DNA of 64,000 bases, taken from assembly GCF_017875395.1 (NCBI RefSeq), contig NZ_JAGGMO010000002.1, forward strand, positions 1 to 64,000, given 5' to 3'. Under the pieces are notes generated by a model. It had not been told where the DNA came from. It saw nothing but the letters and a program-made list of their open reading frames with translations, and made no database searches. Positions 1-7,562 of the stretch are shown here, one piece after another. The stretch comes from Methanococcus voltae. Its GTDB lineage: Archaea; AGJL01; Methanococci; Methanococcales; Methanococcaceae. Numbering within the stretch: position 1 is the stretch's first letter; every line of letters starts with the position of its first letter. The position numbers were made by a program, and so were the translations under genes.

Positions 1-144
1 AAAATAAAAATATTTTACTCTCTGCCGACCGCCCAAAGGCAGTTGGGCATAGAAATTTTAAAAGAAAAATTGGAACTTTTAAAAATGCAAAAAAAAGGGC
101 TTATGCAGAAGCTTTTAACGGGTCAAACCCGTGTTAAATATTAA
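1..144 (+). CDS. hsdS: Type I restriction specificity subunit, C-terminal end (partial)
   Basis: Frame 1 is open from the window edge to the TAA at 142-144. The encoded tail (KEKLELLKMQKKGLMQKLLTG, then QTRVKY) is the characteristic C-terminal end of HsdS, the DNA-recognition subunit of type I restriction-modification enzymes: the last coiled-coil stretch followed by the GLMQKLLTG motif. Only about 47 residues are in the window, so the recognition domains cannot be judged. A copy of the dispersed E-type palindromic core (24-48) lies inside this frame and adds residues PTAQRQLG just before the coiled coil, an in-frame insertion. The subunits HsdM and HsdR would have to lie upstream, outside the window. 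The gene could be a fragment. Confidence 0.6.
   Translation, partial: KIKIFYSLPTAQRQLGIEILKEKLELLKMQKKGLMQKLLTGQTRVKY
24..48. repeat. E-family palindromic core, copy inside hsdS
   Basis: A 25-nt copy of the core that ends in GGCAGTTGGGC. It occurs again at 172-196, and in inverted or variant form inside the E elements next to the CRISPR arrays. Here it has one base change in the left arm (GCCGACC instead of GCCGTCC) and stays in frame with hsdS. Confidence 0.6.
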
Positions 145-147
145 AAA

Positions 148-210
148 GCAAATCGATAGATTTGCCTTTACGCCGTCCGCCCAAAGGCAGTTGGGCAGAA
201 GCAGTTGGGC
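148..210. repeat. E-family palindromes between hsdS and cbiJ
   Basis: A hairpin GCAAATC-GATA-GATTTGC (148-165) is followed by a copy of the E core (172-196) and a partial repeat of its last 11 bases (200-210, GCAGTTGGGC). The hairpin directly after the hsdS stop could help end transcription. The block resembles the hairpin series in the CRISPR-associated E elements. Confidence 0.55.
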
Positions 211-230
211 AATAAAATACAGGCGATTTT

Positions 231-1094
231 ATGAAAAAAGGTTTAAAGTTTAATATATGGGTTCGGGGTGGCACAAGCGATGCTACAAAGATTGTGCAGG
301 ATTTAAAAGATAATTTAAAGAAAAATAATATATTAAAAATAATTGTGACTACTGCAACCGATTTTGGGGGAGAAATTGCAAAAATAAACGCCGATAAAGT
401 AATTTCCAAACCTATGCCTTATGAAGAACTTAAAAAAAAGTTAACAGAGGAAGAAATAAATTATTTTATAGATGCTACACATCCTTATGCGGTTAAAGCT
501 AGTAATACCAGTTTAAAAGTTTGTAAAGAATTAAATATTGAATATTTAAGGTACGAAAGACCCGGGAGTGCTTTAGAAGATTATGAAGATGATAATATAA
601 TTTTTGCAGAAGATTATGAAGATGCAATCCTTAAAGCTTTTGAAATTAATAAAAAAGAGTCTAATATCTTCTTTATGGCAGGCATAAAAAATCTAAAAAG
701 CGTAGTTGAACTTTCTGAAAATAAAGGATATGATAAACATAAAATAATAGCTAGAATGTTACCCGTTTCAGTTGGTGAAGCGTTAAAACTTTTACCACCT
801 AAAAATATAGTTGCTATGCAGGGTGTATTTTCAAAAGAATTGAACAAACATTTAATTTTGGATTATAACTGTGATGTAGTTATAACCAAAGATAGCGGAA
901 AATCTGGCGGATTTTATGAAAAAATGGAAGCTACAAAAGAGGCAGATGCTACGTTAATAGTTGTAAAAAGACCAGTTTCTAAAGATGTTAAAGATTCTAA
1001 AGAAAATACTAATTTAAATCAGGATTACGGGTTAAAATTTGATAAAATAGAAGATTTAGTAAATTATTTTTTAAATATTACTATTAAGCTTTAA
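231..1094 (+). CDS. cbiJ: Cobalt-precorrin-6A reductase CbiJ
   Basis: 287 aa cytoplasmic enzyme of the CbiJ/CobK family, which reduces the corrin precursor (cobalt-)precorrin-6A to 6B with NADPH in the anaerobic cobalamin pathway. Methanogens need corrinoids for methyl transfer. Visible family motifs: GGTSDA near residues 13-18 (dinucleotide-binding loop), IDATHPYA at 80-87, RPG in the middle, MQGVFS around 198 and TKDSGKSGG around 222. The length is slightly above the usual ~250 aa because of a longer C-terminal tail (residues ~250-287). The ATG at 231 is preceded by a weak AGGCGA ribosome site. The family's N-terminal strand normally begins 5-8 residues before GGTS, so the start fits. The gene converges with the ABC transporter operon across a T-rich spacer and is probably transcribed alone. 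Confidence 0.85.
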   Translation: MKKGLKFNIWVRGGTSDATKIVQDLKDNLKKNNILKIIVTTATDFGGEIAKINADKVISKPMPYEELKKKLTEEEINYFIDATHPYAVKASNTSLKVCKELNIEYLRYERPGSALEDYEDDNIIFAEDYEDAILKAFEINKKESNIFFMAGIKNLKSVVELSENKGYDKHKIIARMLPVSVGEALKLLPPKNIVAMQGVFSKELNKHLILDYNCDVVITKDSGKSGGFYEKMEATKEADATLIVVKRPVSKDVKDSKENTNLNQDYGLKFDKIEDLVNYFLNITIKL

Positions 1095-1137
1095 ATAATT
1101 AATTTTTTTAATTATTGACTTTTTAATTTTTAATTTT

Positions 1138-1911
1138 TTAATTTTTTGTAATTATAATATAGGGATTATCAAAGATATTCACAATTTCGGCATTTACTCC
1201 GTAAATTTCTTTTATGGATGATTTAGAGATTATTTCGTTTGGTTTACCGGCATATTTTATTTCACCATCTTTTAACATAATCACATTGTCAGAATATTCT
1301 ACCGCTAGATTTAAATCATGTATTGCTACGATAACGCCCATATTTTTTTCAGTAGATATTTTTTTAATAGTTGATAAAACTTCCACCTGGTGTTTTATAT
1401 CTAAATTACTCGTTGGCTCATCCAGAATTAATAATTCCGGCTCTTGTGCCAAAGCTCTTGCAATGAGTACTTTTTGACGTTCTCCCCCCGAAAGTTCATT
1501 GAATTTGGACATTGCCATTTTATTGTCAATACCCAATAGCTCCAACACCTCTGAAACAACCTTTAAATCATTTTCTTTAGGTGACCATTTTAAATGAGGT
1601 TTTCTGCCTAAAAGTACCACATCAAAGACTTTTGAAGGTGAAAAGCAATTCATATTTTGCGAAACGTATGCAACTCGCTTTGAAAATACTTTTGAAGGAA
1701 TATCATGTATATTTTGGTCATCTAAAAATATTGAAGATTTTTCAGGTAAATTATGGATTTTACAAATACATTTTAGCAAAGTACTTTTTCCTGCACCATT
1801 ACTGCCAATTAAAGATGTGATACCCGTACAATTTATTTTTAAAGATATATCTTTTAAAATTGGCTTTGATTTGTTATATCCATAAGATACATTATTAAGT
1901 GAAATCTCCAT
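1138..1911 (-). CDS. ABC transporter ATP-binding protein, FecE/BtuD type
   Basis: 257 aa ATPase that energises the importer formed with the next two upstream genes. Walker A GSNGAGKST at residues 36-44, Q-loop Q85, signature LSGGERQ at 140-146, Walker B with catalytic Glu in LLILDEP near 160-166, and the switch His in AIHDLN further on. This arrangement is typical of the ferric-siderophore/cobalamin/haem importer class. It is the last gene of the minus-strand set binding protein-permease-ATPase and is separated from the permease by a 168-bp AT-rich spacer. The substrate (iron chelate or corrinoid) cannot be told from this subunit. The nearby cbiJ gene is on the other strand, so its proximity is weak evidence only. 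Confidence 0.9.
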   Translation of the reverse strand: MEISLNNVSYGYNKSKPILKDISLKINCTGITSLIGSNGAGKSTLLKCICKIHNLPEKSSIFLDDQNIHDIPSKVFSKRVAYVSQNMNCFSPSKVFDVVLLGRKPHLKWSPKENDLKVVSEVLELLGIDNKMAMSKFNELSGGERQKVLIARALAQEPELLILDEPTSNLDIKHQVEVLSTIKKISTEKNMGVIVAIHDLNLAVEYSDNVIMLKDGEIKYAGKPNEIISKSSIKEIYGVNAEIVNIFDNPYIIITKN

Positions 1912-1964
1912 AATATCCCTTTGAAATTTAATTAAACATATATAATTCTTTATTTTTATTTTTT

Positions 1965-2042
1965 ATTTTTTATTACTTTTTTACTTTTTTACTTTTTTAC
2001 TTTTATTTTATTTTAGTTTATTTTAGTTTATTTTATTTAGCT
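1965..2042. repeat. T-rich short tandem repeats
   Basis: Runs of TTTTTTAC followed by TTTTAGTTTA units between the permease and the ATPase gene. On the minus strand this is an A-rich spacer. No gene is seen. It is simple-sequence expansion. Confidence 0.7.
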
Positions 2043-2079
2043 ATTTAATTATTTATCAAATTTAGTTTTTAGCCATTAA

Positions 2080-3144
2080 TTACCAATATTCTTCCGAATT
2101 TTTTATCATTAGTATTATAAATAGTGGTACACCCACGAATGATAATACAATACCCACAGGTATGATAACCGGTGAAAATATGGTTCTGCCAAATGTATCT
2201 GCCAAAAGTAACAATAAAGCACCAATTACGCATGAAAACGGTAAAACTTTTCTATAGTCTCCACCGATTAAATACCTTGTGATATGGGGCGCTACAAGAC
2301 AAACAAATCCAATAATTCCGGTAAAACACACTATGGCCGAAGTTAAGAAAGTAGATATTAAAAATACTATTTTTCGAGTATTTTTTGTATTGATACCCAT
2401 GGTTTTAGCCGTATCGTCACCTAGTATGGAAATAGATGTTATATCCCATGATTTCTTTAATAAAATCGGCGTACATATTGCAAATACTATTGCTATGAAC
2501 TGTATGTCGCCCCAAGCGATATTTGAAAGAGAACCAAACGTCCAATGCACCATTACCGCCAATTGTTGTTCATCTGCTGAAAAATGAAGCGTAGAGGTTA
2601 AAGCACTAAAAAAATAATTTAATGCGATACCCGAAAGGATTATAGAACTTACAGTCATTTGCTTTAAACTTGCAAGCTTAAAAACGACGGCTGCACAAGC
2701 TAAAGCGGCAATAAATGCAAATAAAACTATTATGTAGCCCCCTGCAAGATGAGATATTCCGAAATATATGGATAATGAAGCTCCAAAAGCTGCAGCTGCA
2801 GATATACCTATTGTAAAAGGGCTTACAAGGGGGTTTCTAGTAATTCCCTGCATTGAAGAACCCGCAATTGCAAAACCTGCCCCTGCAATCACGCCTAAAA
2901 TTATCCTCGGAAGTCTTAAATTCCATATCATTGAATTTGCAAATTCATCTACATTTGCTAAGGGCATAAATTTACTTAATATCGAATAGAAAACAGTTAT
3001 TGGTGAAATATCCGCCGAACCTACGGTTGCAGAGTACAATACGGTTAAAAAAAGTAAAAGTAAGCCTGCAATAAATATTGCAGACTCTTTTTTGTTATTT
3101 TCTTTGTAGTGCTCTAAAATACTATCATTTTCTGGAATTTTCAT
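2080..3144 (-). CDS. ABC transporter permease, FecCD/BtuC family
   Basis: 354 aa polytopic membrane protein of the FecCD family, which forms the channel of type II ABC importers for iron-siderophores, haem or vitamin B12. Family features seen: a long N-terminal hydrophobic helix, NLRLPRIILGVIAGAGFAIAGSS followed by QGITRNPLV (the very conserved motif in the first third), GIALNYFFSAL in the middle, and GFVCLVAPHI near residue 275, where the coupling helix contacts the ATPase. The length matches the usual 330-350 aa. The ATG at 3144 follows a short untranslated stretch, and the gene sits 167 bp downstream of the binding-protein gene on the same strand. Confidence 0.9.
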   Translation of the reverse strand: MKIPENDSILEHYKENNKKESAIFIAGLLLLFLTVLYSATVGSADISPITVFYSILSKFMPLANVDEFANSMIWNLRLPRIILGVIAGAGFAIAGSSMQGITRNPLVSPFTIGISAAAAFGASLSIYFGISHLAGGYIIVLFAFIAALACAAVVFKLASLKQMTVSSIILSGIALNYFFSALTSTLHFSADEQQLAVMVHWTFGSLSNIAWGDIQFIAIVFAICTPILLKKSWDITSISILGDDTAKTMGINTKNTRKIVFLISTFLTSAIVCFTGIIGFVCLVAPHITRYLIGGDYRKVLPFSCVIGALLLLLADTFGRTIFSPVIIPVGIVLSFVGVPLFIILMIKNSEEYW

Positions 3145-3257
3145 ATTTTCCCTTACTTGTTAAAATTAATTTAATAAGTATAGTAATACTAATTATATAT
3201 AATTATTACATTTAAATTAGTAATTTAGGGCATTATCATTCTTATATATCATATATT

Positions 3258-3318
3258 TTATTCTTATTTTTATTCTTATTTTTATTCTTATTTTTATTCT
3301 TATTTTTATTCTTATTCT
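3258..3318. repeat. 12-bp tandem repeat TTCTTATTTTTA
   Basis: About five head-to-tail copies of a 12-bp unit, reaching into the last codons of the binding-protein gene. Slippage-prone simple sequence between binding-protein and permease genes. Confidence 0.8.
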
Positions 3319-4442
3319 AATGCAGGGTAAATGTAATATCCTTGGTAATCAATATCAAGATAGTTTTCGAGATAGTCTGAATAGAATCCATTTGGATTTG
3401 TATCATTGAACATTTCTGGATATAATATCTTTGAAATGTACACTGGACCGATTTTTTTCTTAGAACCTGCACATACTTGTTGGCTTAATACATAAACTCT
3501 GCCGTTTTTAACTGCATTAGTTTGCTGAAGTTCTGGTCTGTTCATTACTTCGTCCCAAACTCTTTTTAATTCACTTTCGTCAGTGTAGTTATGTCCACCA
3601 CCGACATTTTTAATAATTACGTCAGGATTTCTTTTTGCTACTTCTTCAGGATCAGCTTCAAACGAAGGAGCTTCTACGTCAGGGAATAAGTAGTTACCAC
3701 CGGAACTTTCGATCATTCCAGGCATTCCACAACCATATCCTGCGCCACCGTATGATAAATAAGTAGGAATTCCTTCCATATATACAACGGGTCTGTCTTC
3801 TTTATTTATTTTATCGGTTCTCTCTTTTATGAGGGTCCATTTATCTTTAAAGAAATTTATGTAATCATTTGTTACGCTATCCTCGACAGCTAAAATTTTG
3901 CCGAGTGTTCTGATTTCGTCTTCCCAAACTTCCATTCTGTAGAGGTCTAAACCTAAAACCTTTATATTAAATGGTTCAACGGTTTTTCCCATCTCGTCTG
4001 GCAAAGGAGGCATGCTTGTAAATGTAATTACCACATCAGGTTGTAATTCTGCGATTTTTTCGTAATTAGGCTCTTTAATCTTACCTATTACGGTTCTATT
4101 TTGTAAACTTGCAGGATATCTGCCAATTTCAGAATATTTAATAACTCTTTCGGTTACGCCCACAATACTGTCAGCTTTACCGAGTGCGTATATTTCTTCT
4201 GTAGGGTTGATGTTCTCAATAACAACCCTCGTTACAGGTTTGTCAAAGGATACAGTCCTATTTGAAGAATCTACAACTATTATTTTGTTATTTGCACTAT
4301 TTTGGGAATCAACATTATTAGGAGGAGTTGCATTATTTTGCCCGTCGGCATGTGTAACACAACCGGACATTGCGACTACTAAAGCTAGAAATACAGATAA
4401 TAGTATTACTAATCTTTTACTTATTTTATTATTCTTAAAAAT
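3312..4442 (-). CDS. ABC transporter substrate-binding lipoprotein (FecB/BtuF-like), ATT start proposed
   Basis: Periplasmic-type binding protein for iron chelates or corrinoids (PeriBP domain from about residue 70). The family core RVVIENINPTEEIYALGKAD and later AELQPDVVITF are evident. The first ATG (4370) would begin inside the lipobox (MSGC) and leave no signal peptide. Reading upstream in frame gives a perfect lipoprotein signal: basic KNNKISKR, a hydrophobic core, then LVVAMSGC with the lipidated Cys. The only ribosome site, GGTGA at 4451-4447, is followed after 4 nt by ATT (4442-4440), the same spacing as in canonical genes of this window such as cas7. I infer initiation at ATT. A sequencing error or a point mutation of ATG is the alternative. 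First gene of the importer operon. Confidence 0.8.
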   Translation of the reverse strand: MFKNNKISKRLVILLSVFLALVVAMSGCVTHADGQNNATPPNNVDSQNSANNKIIVVDSSNRTVSFDKPVTRVVIENINPTEEIYALGKADSIVGVTERVIKYSEIGRYPASLQNRTVIGKIKEPNYEKIAELQPDVVITFTSMPPLPDEMGKTVEPFNIKVLGLDLYRMEVWEDEIRTLGKILAVEDSVTNDYINFFKDKWTLIKERTDKINKEDRPVVYMEGIPTYLSYGGAGYGCGMPGMIESSGGNYLFPDVEAPSFEADPEEVAKRNPDVIIKNVGGGHNYTDESELKRVWDEVMNRPELQQTNAVKNGRVYVLSQQVCAGSKKKIGPVYISKILYPEMFNDTNPNGFYSDYLENYLDIDYQGYYIYPALE

Positions 4443-4574
4443 ATTTTCACCTTCGATAATACTTTTATAAATTATGTAATACTATGTCATATAAATATTT
4501 AATTATTAACATACGACAAAAAATAAAAAGATAATTTTGGAAAAGAATAAAAAAATAGTAAAAAAAATTTAAAA

Positions 4575-4736
4575 TTACGTACTGTTGAAGGTATTATTTA
4601 AAGTATTGTTCAATAATTCAGGGAAATTATTTAATATGAACAAAAACAATGCAACTAAAATTATTAAAACGATTATCGCCATAATTCCAAAAACGCTCAT
4701 ATCTCCTTTCTTACCTTTTATAAATTTTAAAGACAT
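4575..4736 (-). CDS. Small single-span membrane protein, pilin-like N-terminus
   Basis: 53 aa, read from an ATG at 4736 preceded by a strong GAGGGGGTT ribosome site. The N-terminus is MSLKFIKGKKGDMSVFGIM, followed by one long hydrophobic helix (about residues 18-35) and an Asn/Thr-rich tail. The charge-then-Gly pattern KKGDMSVFG before the helix resembles archaeal class III (type IV pilin-like) signal peptides, but the Glu at +5 is missing. It could be a minor pilin, a processed membrane peptide or an unrelated small membrane protein. It stands alone between the importer operon and the CRISPR leader. Confidence 0.55.
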   Translation of the reverse strand: MSLKFIKGKKGDMSVFGIMAIIVLIILVALFLFILNNFPELLNNTLNNTFNST

Positions 4737-4957
4737 GATAACCCCCTCATAATTACTATGTCGCTTATTGAAGTATAATTGTATAATGATATATTTATTA
4801 ATTGAAATATATAATCTTTATTAATTTTTTTAATATATGCGATGAGGATATTGTTTATTTTCAAAATAAAAGTTGAAATTACCTGGGTAATACTTAGTAT
4901 GATTTTTACGTGACCTTTGTAATAACGCATTTCAAAATCCAAAATTATTAAGCTCAT
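4727..4957 (-). CDS. Leader-embedded small ORF (76 aa), divergent from array 1
   Basis: Reads away from array 1. The first 24 codons (MSLIILDFEMRYYK and on to KIILSIT) lie in the conserved CRISPR leader and recur beside arrays 2 and 3. Each starts at an ATG with a perfect AAAGGAGCTC ribosome site. After codon 24 the three copies diverge completely. Here it continues into a hydrophobic, Ile/Asn-rich stretch with no known domain and overlaps the next gene's start by 10 bp. It may be a translated leader peptide or a fortuitous ORF. I cannot assign a function. Confidence 0.25.
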   Translation of the reverse strand: MSLIILDFEMRYYKGHVKIILSITQVISTFILKINNILIAYIKKINKDYIFQLINISLYNYTSISDIVIMRGLSCL

Positions 4958-5281
4958 TTTGAGCTCCTTTTTTTAGGGTTGAAAAATTTATAGGTTAATG
5001 TTAGCTTTATCTAACCCATATAACTACTAATATAGTTGGTTCATTTTCTATCGTTTGATTATTGGTTATTAGTTACTTTTTAAACGTTAAAAGAGTTACT
5101 TTTTACTTATTCAACTAACCCCAAATTATATTTTTAAAATACAAATGGTAACTTTTATATAGGGTTCAAAACAAACTATATATTGTCAGATTGAATAAAT
5201 TTTGTGATACGGTTAACTAGAGCTTTATTTTATCATTAAGTCTTATTTTGTACTTATTGCCGAGTAATAATTTAGTTTGGT
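4887..5281 (+). promoter_or_regulatory. CRISPR leader, array 1
   Basis: About 395 bp that are nearly identical to the sequences upstream of arrays 2 and 3. Contains two direct copies of AGTTACTTTTTA, a box A-like TTTTATATA at 5153-5161 that probably drives pre-crRNA transcription towards the array, and a divergent mini-ORF at its far end. The conserved block abuts the first repeat at 5282, as expected for the spacer-acquisition end. Confidence 0.85.
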
Positions 5282-6182
5282 GTCGCAGTGGCAATTCCAT
5301 TAAAACAAGGATTGAAACCCCGTAGGTCCTATCCAGTAGGGTCTTGGTTGGGGAGTCGCAGTGGCAATTCCATTAAAACAAGGATTGAAACTATATTGAG
5401 TATCCCCCACAGTAGTTGTAGATGTAATGTCGCAGTGGCAATTCCATTAAAACAAGGATTGAAACTATTAAAATCAAATCTCATATTTGAAATGGGGGTA
5501 GGTCGCAGTGGCAATTCCATTAAAACAAGGATTGAAACAATTTGCAGTTATGTGGTATCCTTTTGCTAAGTTTTGGTCGCAGTGGCAATTCCATTAAAAC
5601 AAGGATTGAAACTCCTCGCTCCATCCTTGTACTAATACTGTTGCTATTGTCGCAGTGGCAATTCCATTAAAACAAGGATTGAAACGCAGCTGCTACACTT
5701 GTTGCCCATCAATTCCTACAGGCTGTCGCAGTGGCAATTCCATTAAAACAAGGATTGAAACAACAGTGAGGATTTGGCTTATTCCAGAATGTTAATTGAG
5801 TCGCAGTGGCAATTCCATTAAAACAAGGATTGAAAGCCCAACTGCCTTTAAATAAATCTTTCAGATTTATAGCTCGCCAACTACGTTGTCGATGGGCGGA
5901 CGGCTTCATGTCAAATCGGAGATTTGATATTTTTATTTTCTTATTAAATTCCCATCAAAGGATTTTTACGAGTAAAACGAGTAAAAAGGGTTTGGTATAA
6001 TCCATTAAAACAAGGATTGAAACTTATATATTGCCATATTATAGCCTCGATAGTTAATTTTAGACTCGTGTCGCAGTGGCAATTCCATTAAAACAAGGAT
6101 TGAAACTTTATTGCGTTGCTATCGTACGTTTTAAGCATTGAATTATGTCGCAGTGGCAATTCCATTAAAACAAGGATTGAAA
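5282..6182 (+). CRISPR. CRISPR array 1
   Basis: Eleven copies of a 37-nt repeat that begins GTCGCAGTGG and ends GGATTGAAAC. Starts: 5282, 5355, 5429, 5502, 5576, 5649, 5725, 5800, a 3'-partial at 6001-6023, 6070 and 6147. Spacers are 36-39 nt. The 3' eight bases ATTGAAAC fit the 5' handle of Cas6-processed type I-B/III crRNAs. Repeats 5800 and 6147 lose only their last C because an E element begins at that point. The leader is on the left, so the oldest spacers are on the right, where the E elements sit. Confidence 0.98.
5836..5996 (+). repeat. E element copy 1, inside array 1
   Basis: About 161 bp, non-coding, made of several small hairpins: TAAATC/GATTTA, TCAAATC-GGA-GATTTGA, and TTTTTAC...GTAAAAA near its end. 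It begins GCCCAACTGCC and ends AAAAAGGGTTTGG. It sits between nt 36 of one CRISPR repeat and a partial repeat that restarts at about nt 15, so 22-23 nt of repeat sequence appear on both sides, like a long target-site duplication. No transposase is encoded. Confidence 0.8.
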
Positions 6183-6343
6183 GCCCAACTGCCTTTAAAT
6201 AAATCTTTCAGATTTATAGCTCGCCAACTACGTTGTCGATGGACGGACGGCTTCATGTCAAATCGGAGATTTGATATTTTTATTTTCTTATTAAATTCCC
6301 ATCAAAGGATTTTTACGAGTAAAACGAGTAAAAAGGGTTTGGT
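6183..6343 (+). repeat. E element copy 2, at the end of array 1
   Basis: Nearly identical to copy 1 (one visible difference, GATGGACGG versus GATGGGCGG). It begins directly after nt 36 of the last repeat of array 1. No repeat follows. Instead a TGAAA junction leads straight into copy 3. Confidence 0.8.
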
Positions 6344-6348
6344 TGAAA

Positions 6349-6451
6349 GCCCAACTGCCTTTAAATAAATCTTTCAGATTTATAGCTCGCCAACTACGTT
6401 GTCGATGGACGGACGGCTTCATGTCAAATCGGAGATTTGATATTTTTATTA
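6349..6451 (+). repeat. E element copy 3, truncated, provirus boundary
   Basis: Tandem copy following copy 2 with TTGAAA at the junction. It matches the element through TTGATATTTTTATT and then stops. Provirus-type sequence begins at about 6452. It mirrors the E4-E5 pair at the other end of the provirus block. Confidence 0.75.
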
Positions 6452-6497
6452 CATTTCAAGTCCATCATCTTAAAAAACTAAAAATCAAAAATAATAA

Positions 6498-6830
6498 TTA
6501 ACAAAATTTTTCAAATTTAAATGGAATTTCAGAACTTAAACATAATACATAAAATGTCATAAGTTGGATTAAATACGTATATTCAACTTCATTTATTACT
6601 TTTAAAGAAAAGCAACTTTCATATAATTGATTCAATACTTTTTTATAGTTTAACTCTTCATTAGTTGTGGATTCGCCGATTAACTCATCTAAAGAATCTA
6701 TTAATTCTTTTTTACGGTTTTTAGAAATAACTTCATTTGGATATTCTACAAATGGAAGTAATTTATCAAATATCATATCGTTTAATTTATTTTCTTTCTC
6801 TTTTTCTTCTTTTTCTTCTGGAAATATCAT
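6498..6830 (-). CDS. Hypothetical protein, 110 aa, acidic start
   Basis: Not recognised. A Glu/Lys-rich N-terminus (MIFPEEKEEKEKENKLND) is followed by a predicted helical domain. No membrane span or catalytic motif is seen. The ATG at 6830 has an AGGTG ribosome site seven bases upstream. It is the last gene of a short minus-strand set with the membrane protein at 6940-7278, next to a provirus tail module that is transcribed the other way, so an accessory or regulatory viral role is possible. It is immediately inside the E3 boundary. Confidence 0.6.
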   Translation of the reverse strand: MIFPEEKEEKEKENKLNDMIFDKLLPFVEYPNEVISKNRKKELIDSLDELIGESTTNEELNYKKVLNQLYESCFSLKVINEVEYTYLIQLMTFYVLCLSSEIPFKFEKFC

Positions 6831-6872
6831 TGTAAAACACCTGATTTAATATTCATTTATATTTTAATTTTA

Positions 6873-6962
6873 TTAACCAATTAAAAAATCAAACAAGAAC
6901 TTAATAAATGGAATTAATGTAAGATTGAGCCCAAAATAGCTAAATACTATTTTTAAACCCAT
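6873..6962 (-). CDS. Possible 29-aa hydrophobic peptide overlapping the next gene
   Basis: MGLKIVFSYFGLNLTL and onward to a stop at 6873-6875. Almost wholly hydrophobic. It begins inside the last codons of the 112-aa membrane protein (6940-7278) in another frame, with GGAG just before its ATG, so translational coupling is possible. A holin-like or regulatory membrane peptide is conceivable. A frame-shifted extension of the 112-aa protein is the alternative. Confidence 0.3.
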   Translation of the reverse strand: MGLKIVFSYFGLNLTLIPFIKFLFDFLIG

Positions 6963-7278
6963 CTCCAACAGGTTCATAAATAGAATTTTCTTTATTTTTT
7001 GGTTCTTCGTATTCTGTTGATACTTTCGTATCATTGTTAACAAGAGGCGTAACCGTTTTGACTCGTTTGTAATTATCCAATTTACATTTTTTAATGTTAT
7101 AATTGAATATTTTTTCAAAATCTGGAAAATAATAGTTATGGAATACTGCTAAAATACACAGATAAACCCCCAATGTTATTAAACAAGCTTTATACTGTTG
7201 AAAACCTATTAAAGAAATTTCTAATAGGAATAAAGCTATTAGATACTGTTTAAAGTTTTTATCTAAATTTATGGTCAA
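6940..7278 (-). CDS. Hypothetical membrane protein, 112 aa
   Basis: Starts at TTG (7278) behind AAAGGTG with normal spacing. Two hydrophobic helices lie at about residues 10-25 and 28-45, after which comes a charged cytoplasmic tail (KIFNYNIKKCKLDNYKR onwards, with Thr/Glu-rich end). Family not recognised. It lies upstream of the 110-aa gene on the same strand and divergently from the viral tail operon that begins at 7563, so it may belong to the provirus, for example as a holin-like or superinfection-exclusion membrane protein. That role is speculative. Confidence 0.6.
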   Translation of the reverse strand: MTINLDKNFKQYLIALFLLEISLIGFQQYKACLITLGVYLCILAVFHNYYFPDFEKIFNYNIKKCKLDNYKRVKTVTPLVNNDTKVSTEYEEPKNKENSIYEPVGDGFKNSI

Positions 7279-7447
7279 AATAACACCTTTTTAAAATTTT
7301 ACAATTTTTTTATCCTTATTTTTACGATTACAGTATAAATTTAATTTCTAATTTAATTTTAATTTTAATTTTAATTTTTAATTCTTACCACCAGCGATAT
7401 AGAATCGCAATTTGATATATTTTGTTTTATAATGTGTTGAGCAGTTA

Positions 7448-7496
7448 GACTTTATAAAGTCCGGGATTGAATTCAAAAATTAGACTTTATAAAGTC
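7448..7496. promoter_or_regulatory. Pair of palindromic operators before the tail operon
   Basis: Two identical palindromes GACTTTATAAAGTC (7448-7461 and 7483-7496), each with TTA before and CC after, 35 bp apart and 65-115 bp upstream of the first tail-module gene. The TTTATAAA centres overlap possible TATA elements, so a dimeric repressor could block the promoter. The cognate regulator is not evident in the window. Confidence 0.55.
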
Positions 7497-7562
7497 CCAT
7501 TGTGCTTTTAATTTAGCAACATAGTTGCTGATGTAAATAGCTACACTACTAAAGGTGAAATA

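Noticed and set aside
2279-2989. Plus-strand ORFs of 102 and 73 aa
   Set aside because: Antisense to the FecCD permease gene, without ribosome sites.
5288-6368. ORFs across array 1 and E elements (93, 66, 64 and 76 aa)
   Set aside because: They are translations of CRISPR repeats (SGNSIKTRIET, VAIPLKQGLK) and of the E element, with no ribosome sites.
6873-7118. 81-aa ORF on the minus strand
   Set aside because: Shares most of its length with the 112-aa gene in another frame and has no ribosome site at its ATG; only its hydrophobic end is kept as a low-confidence peptide.
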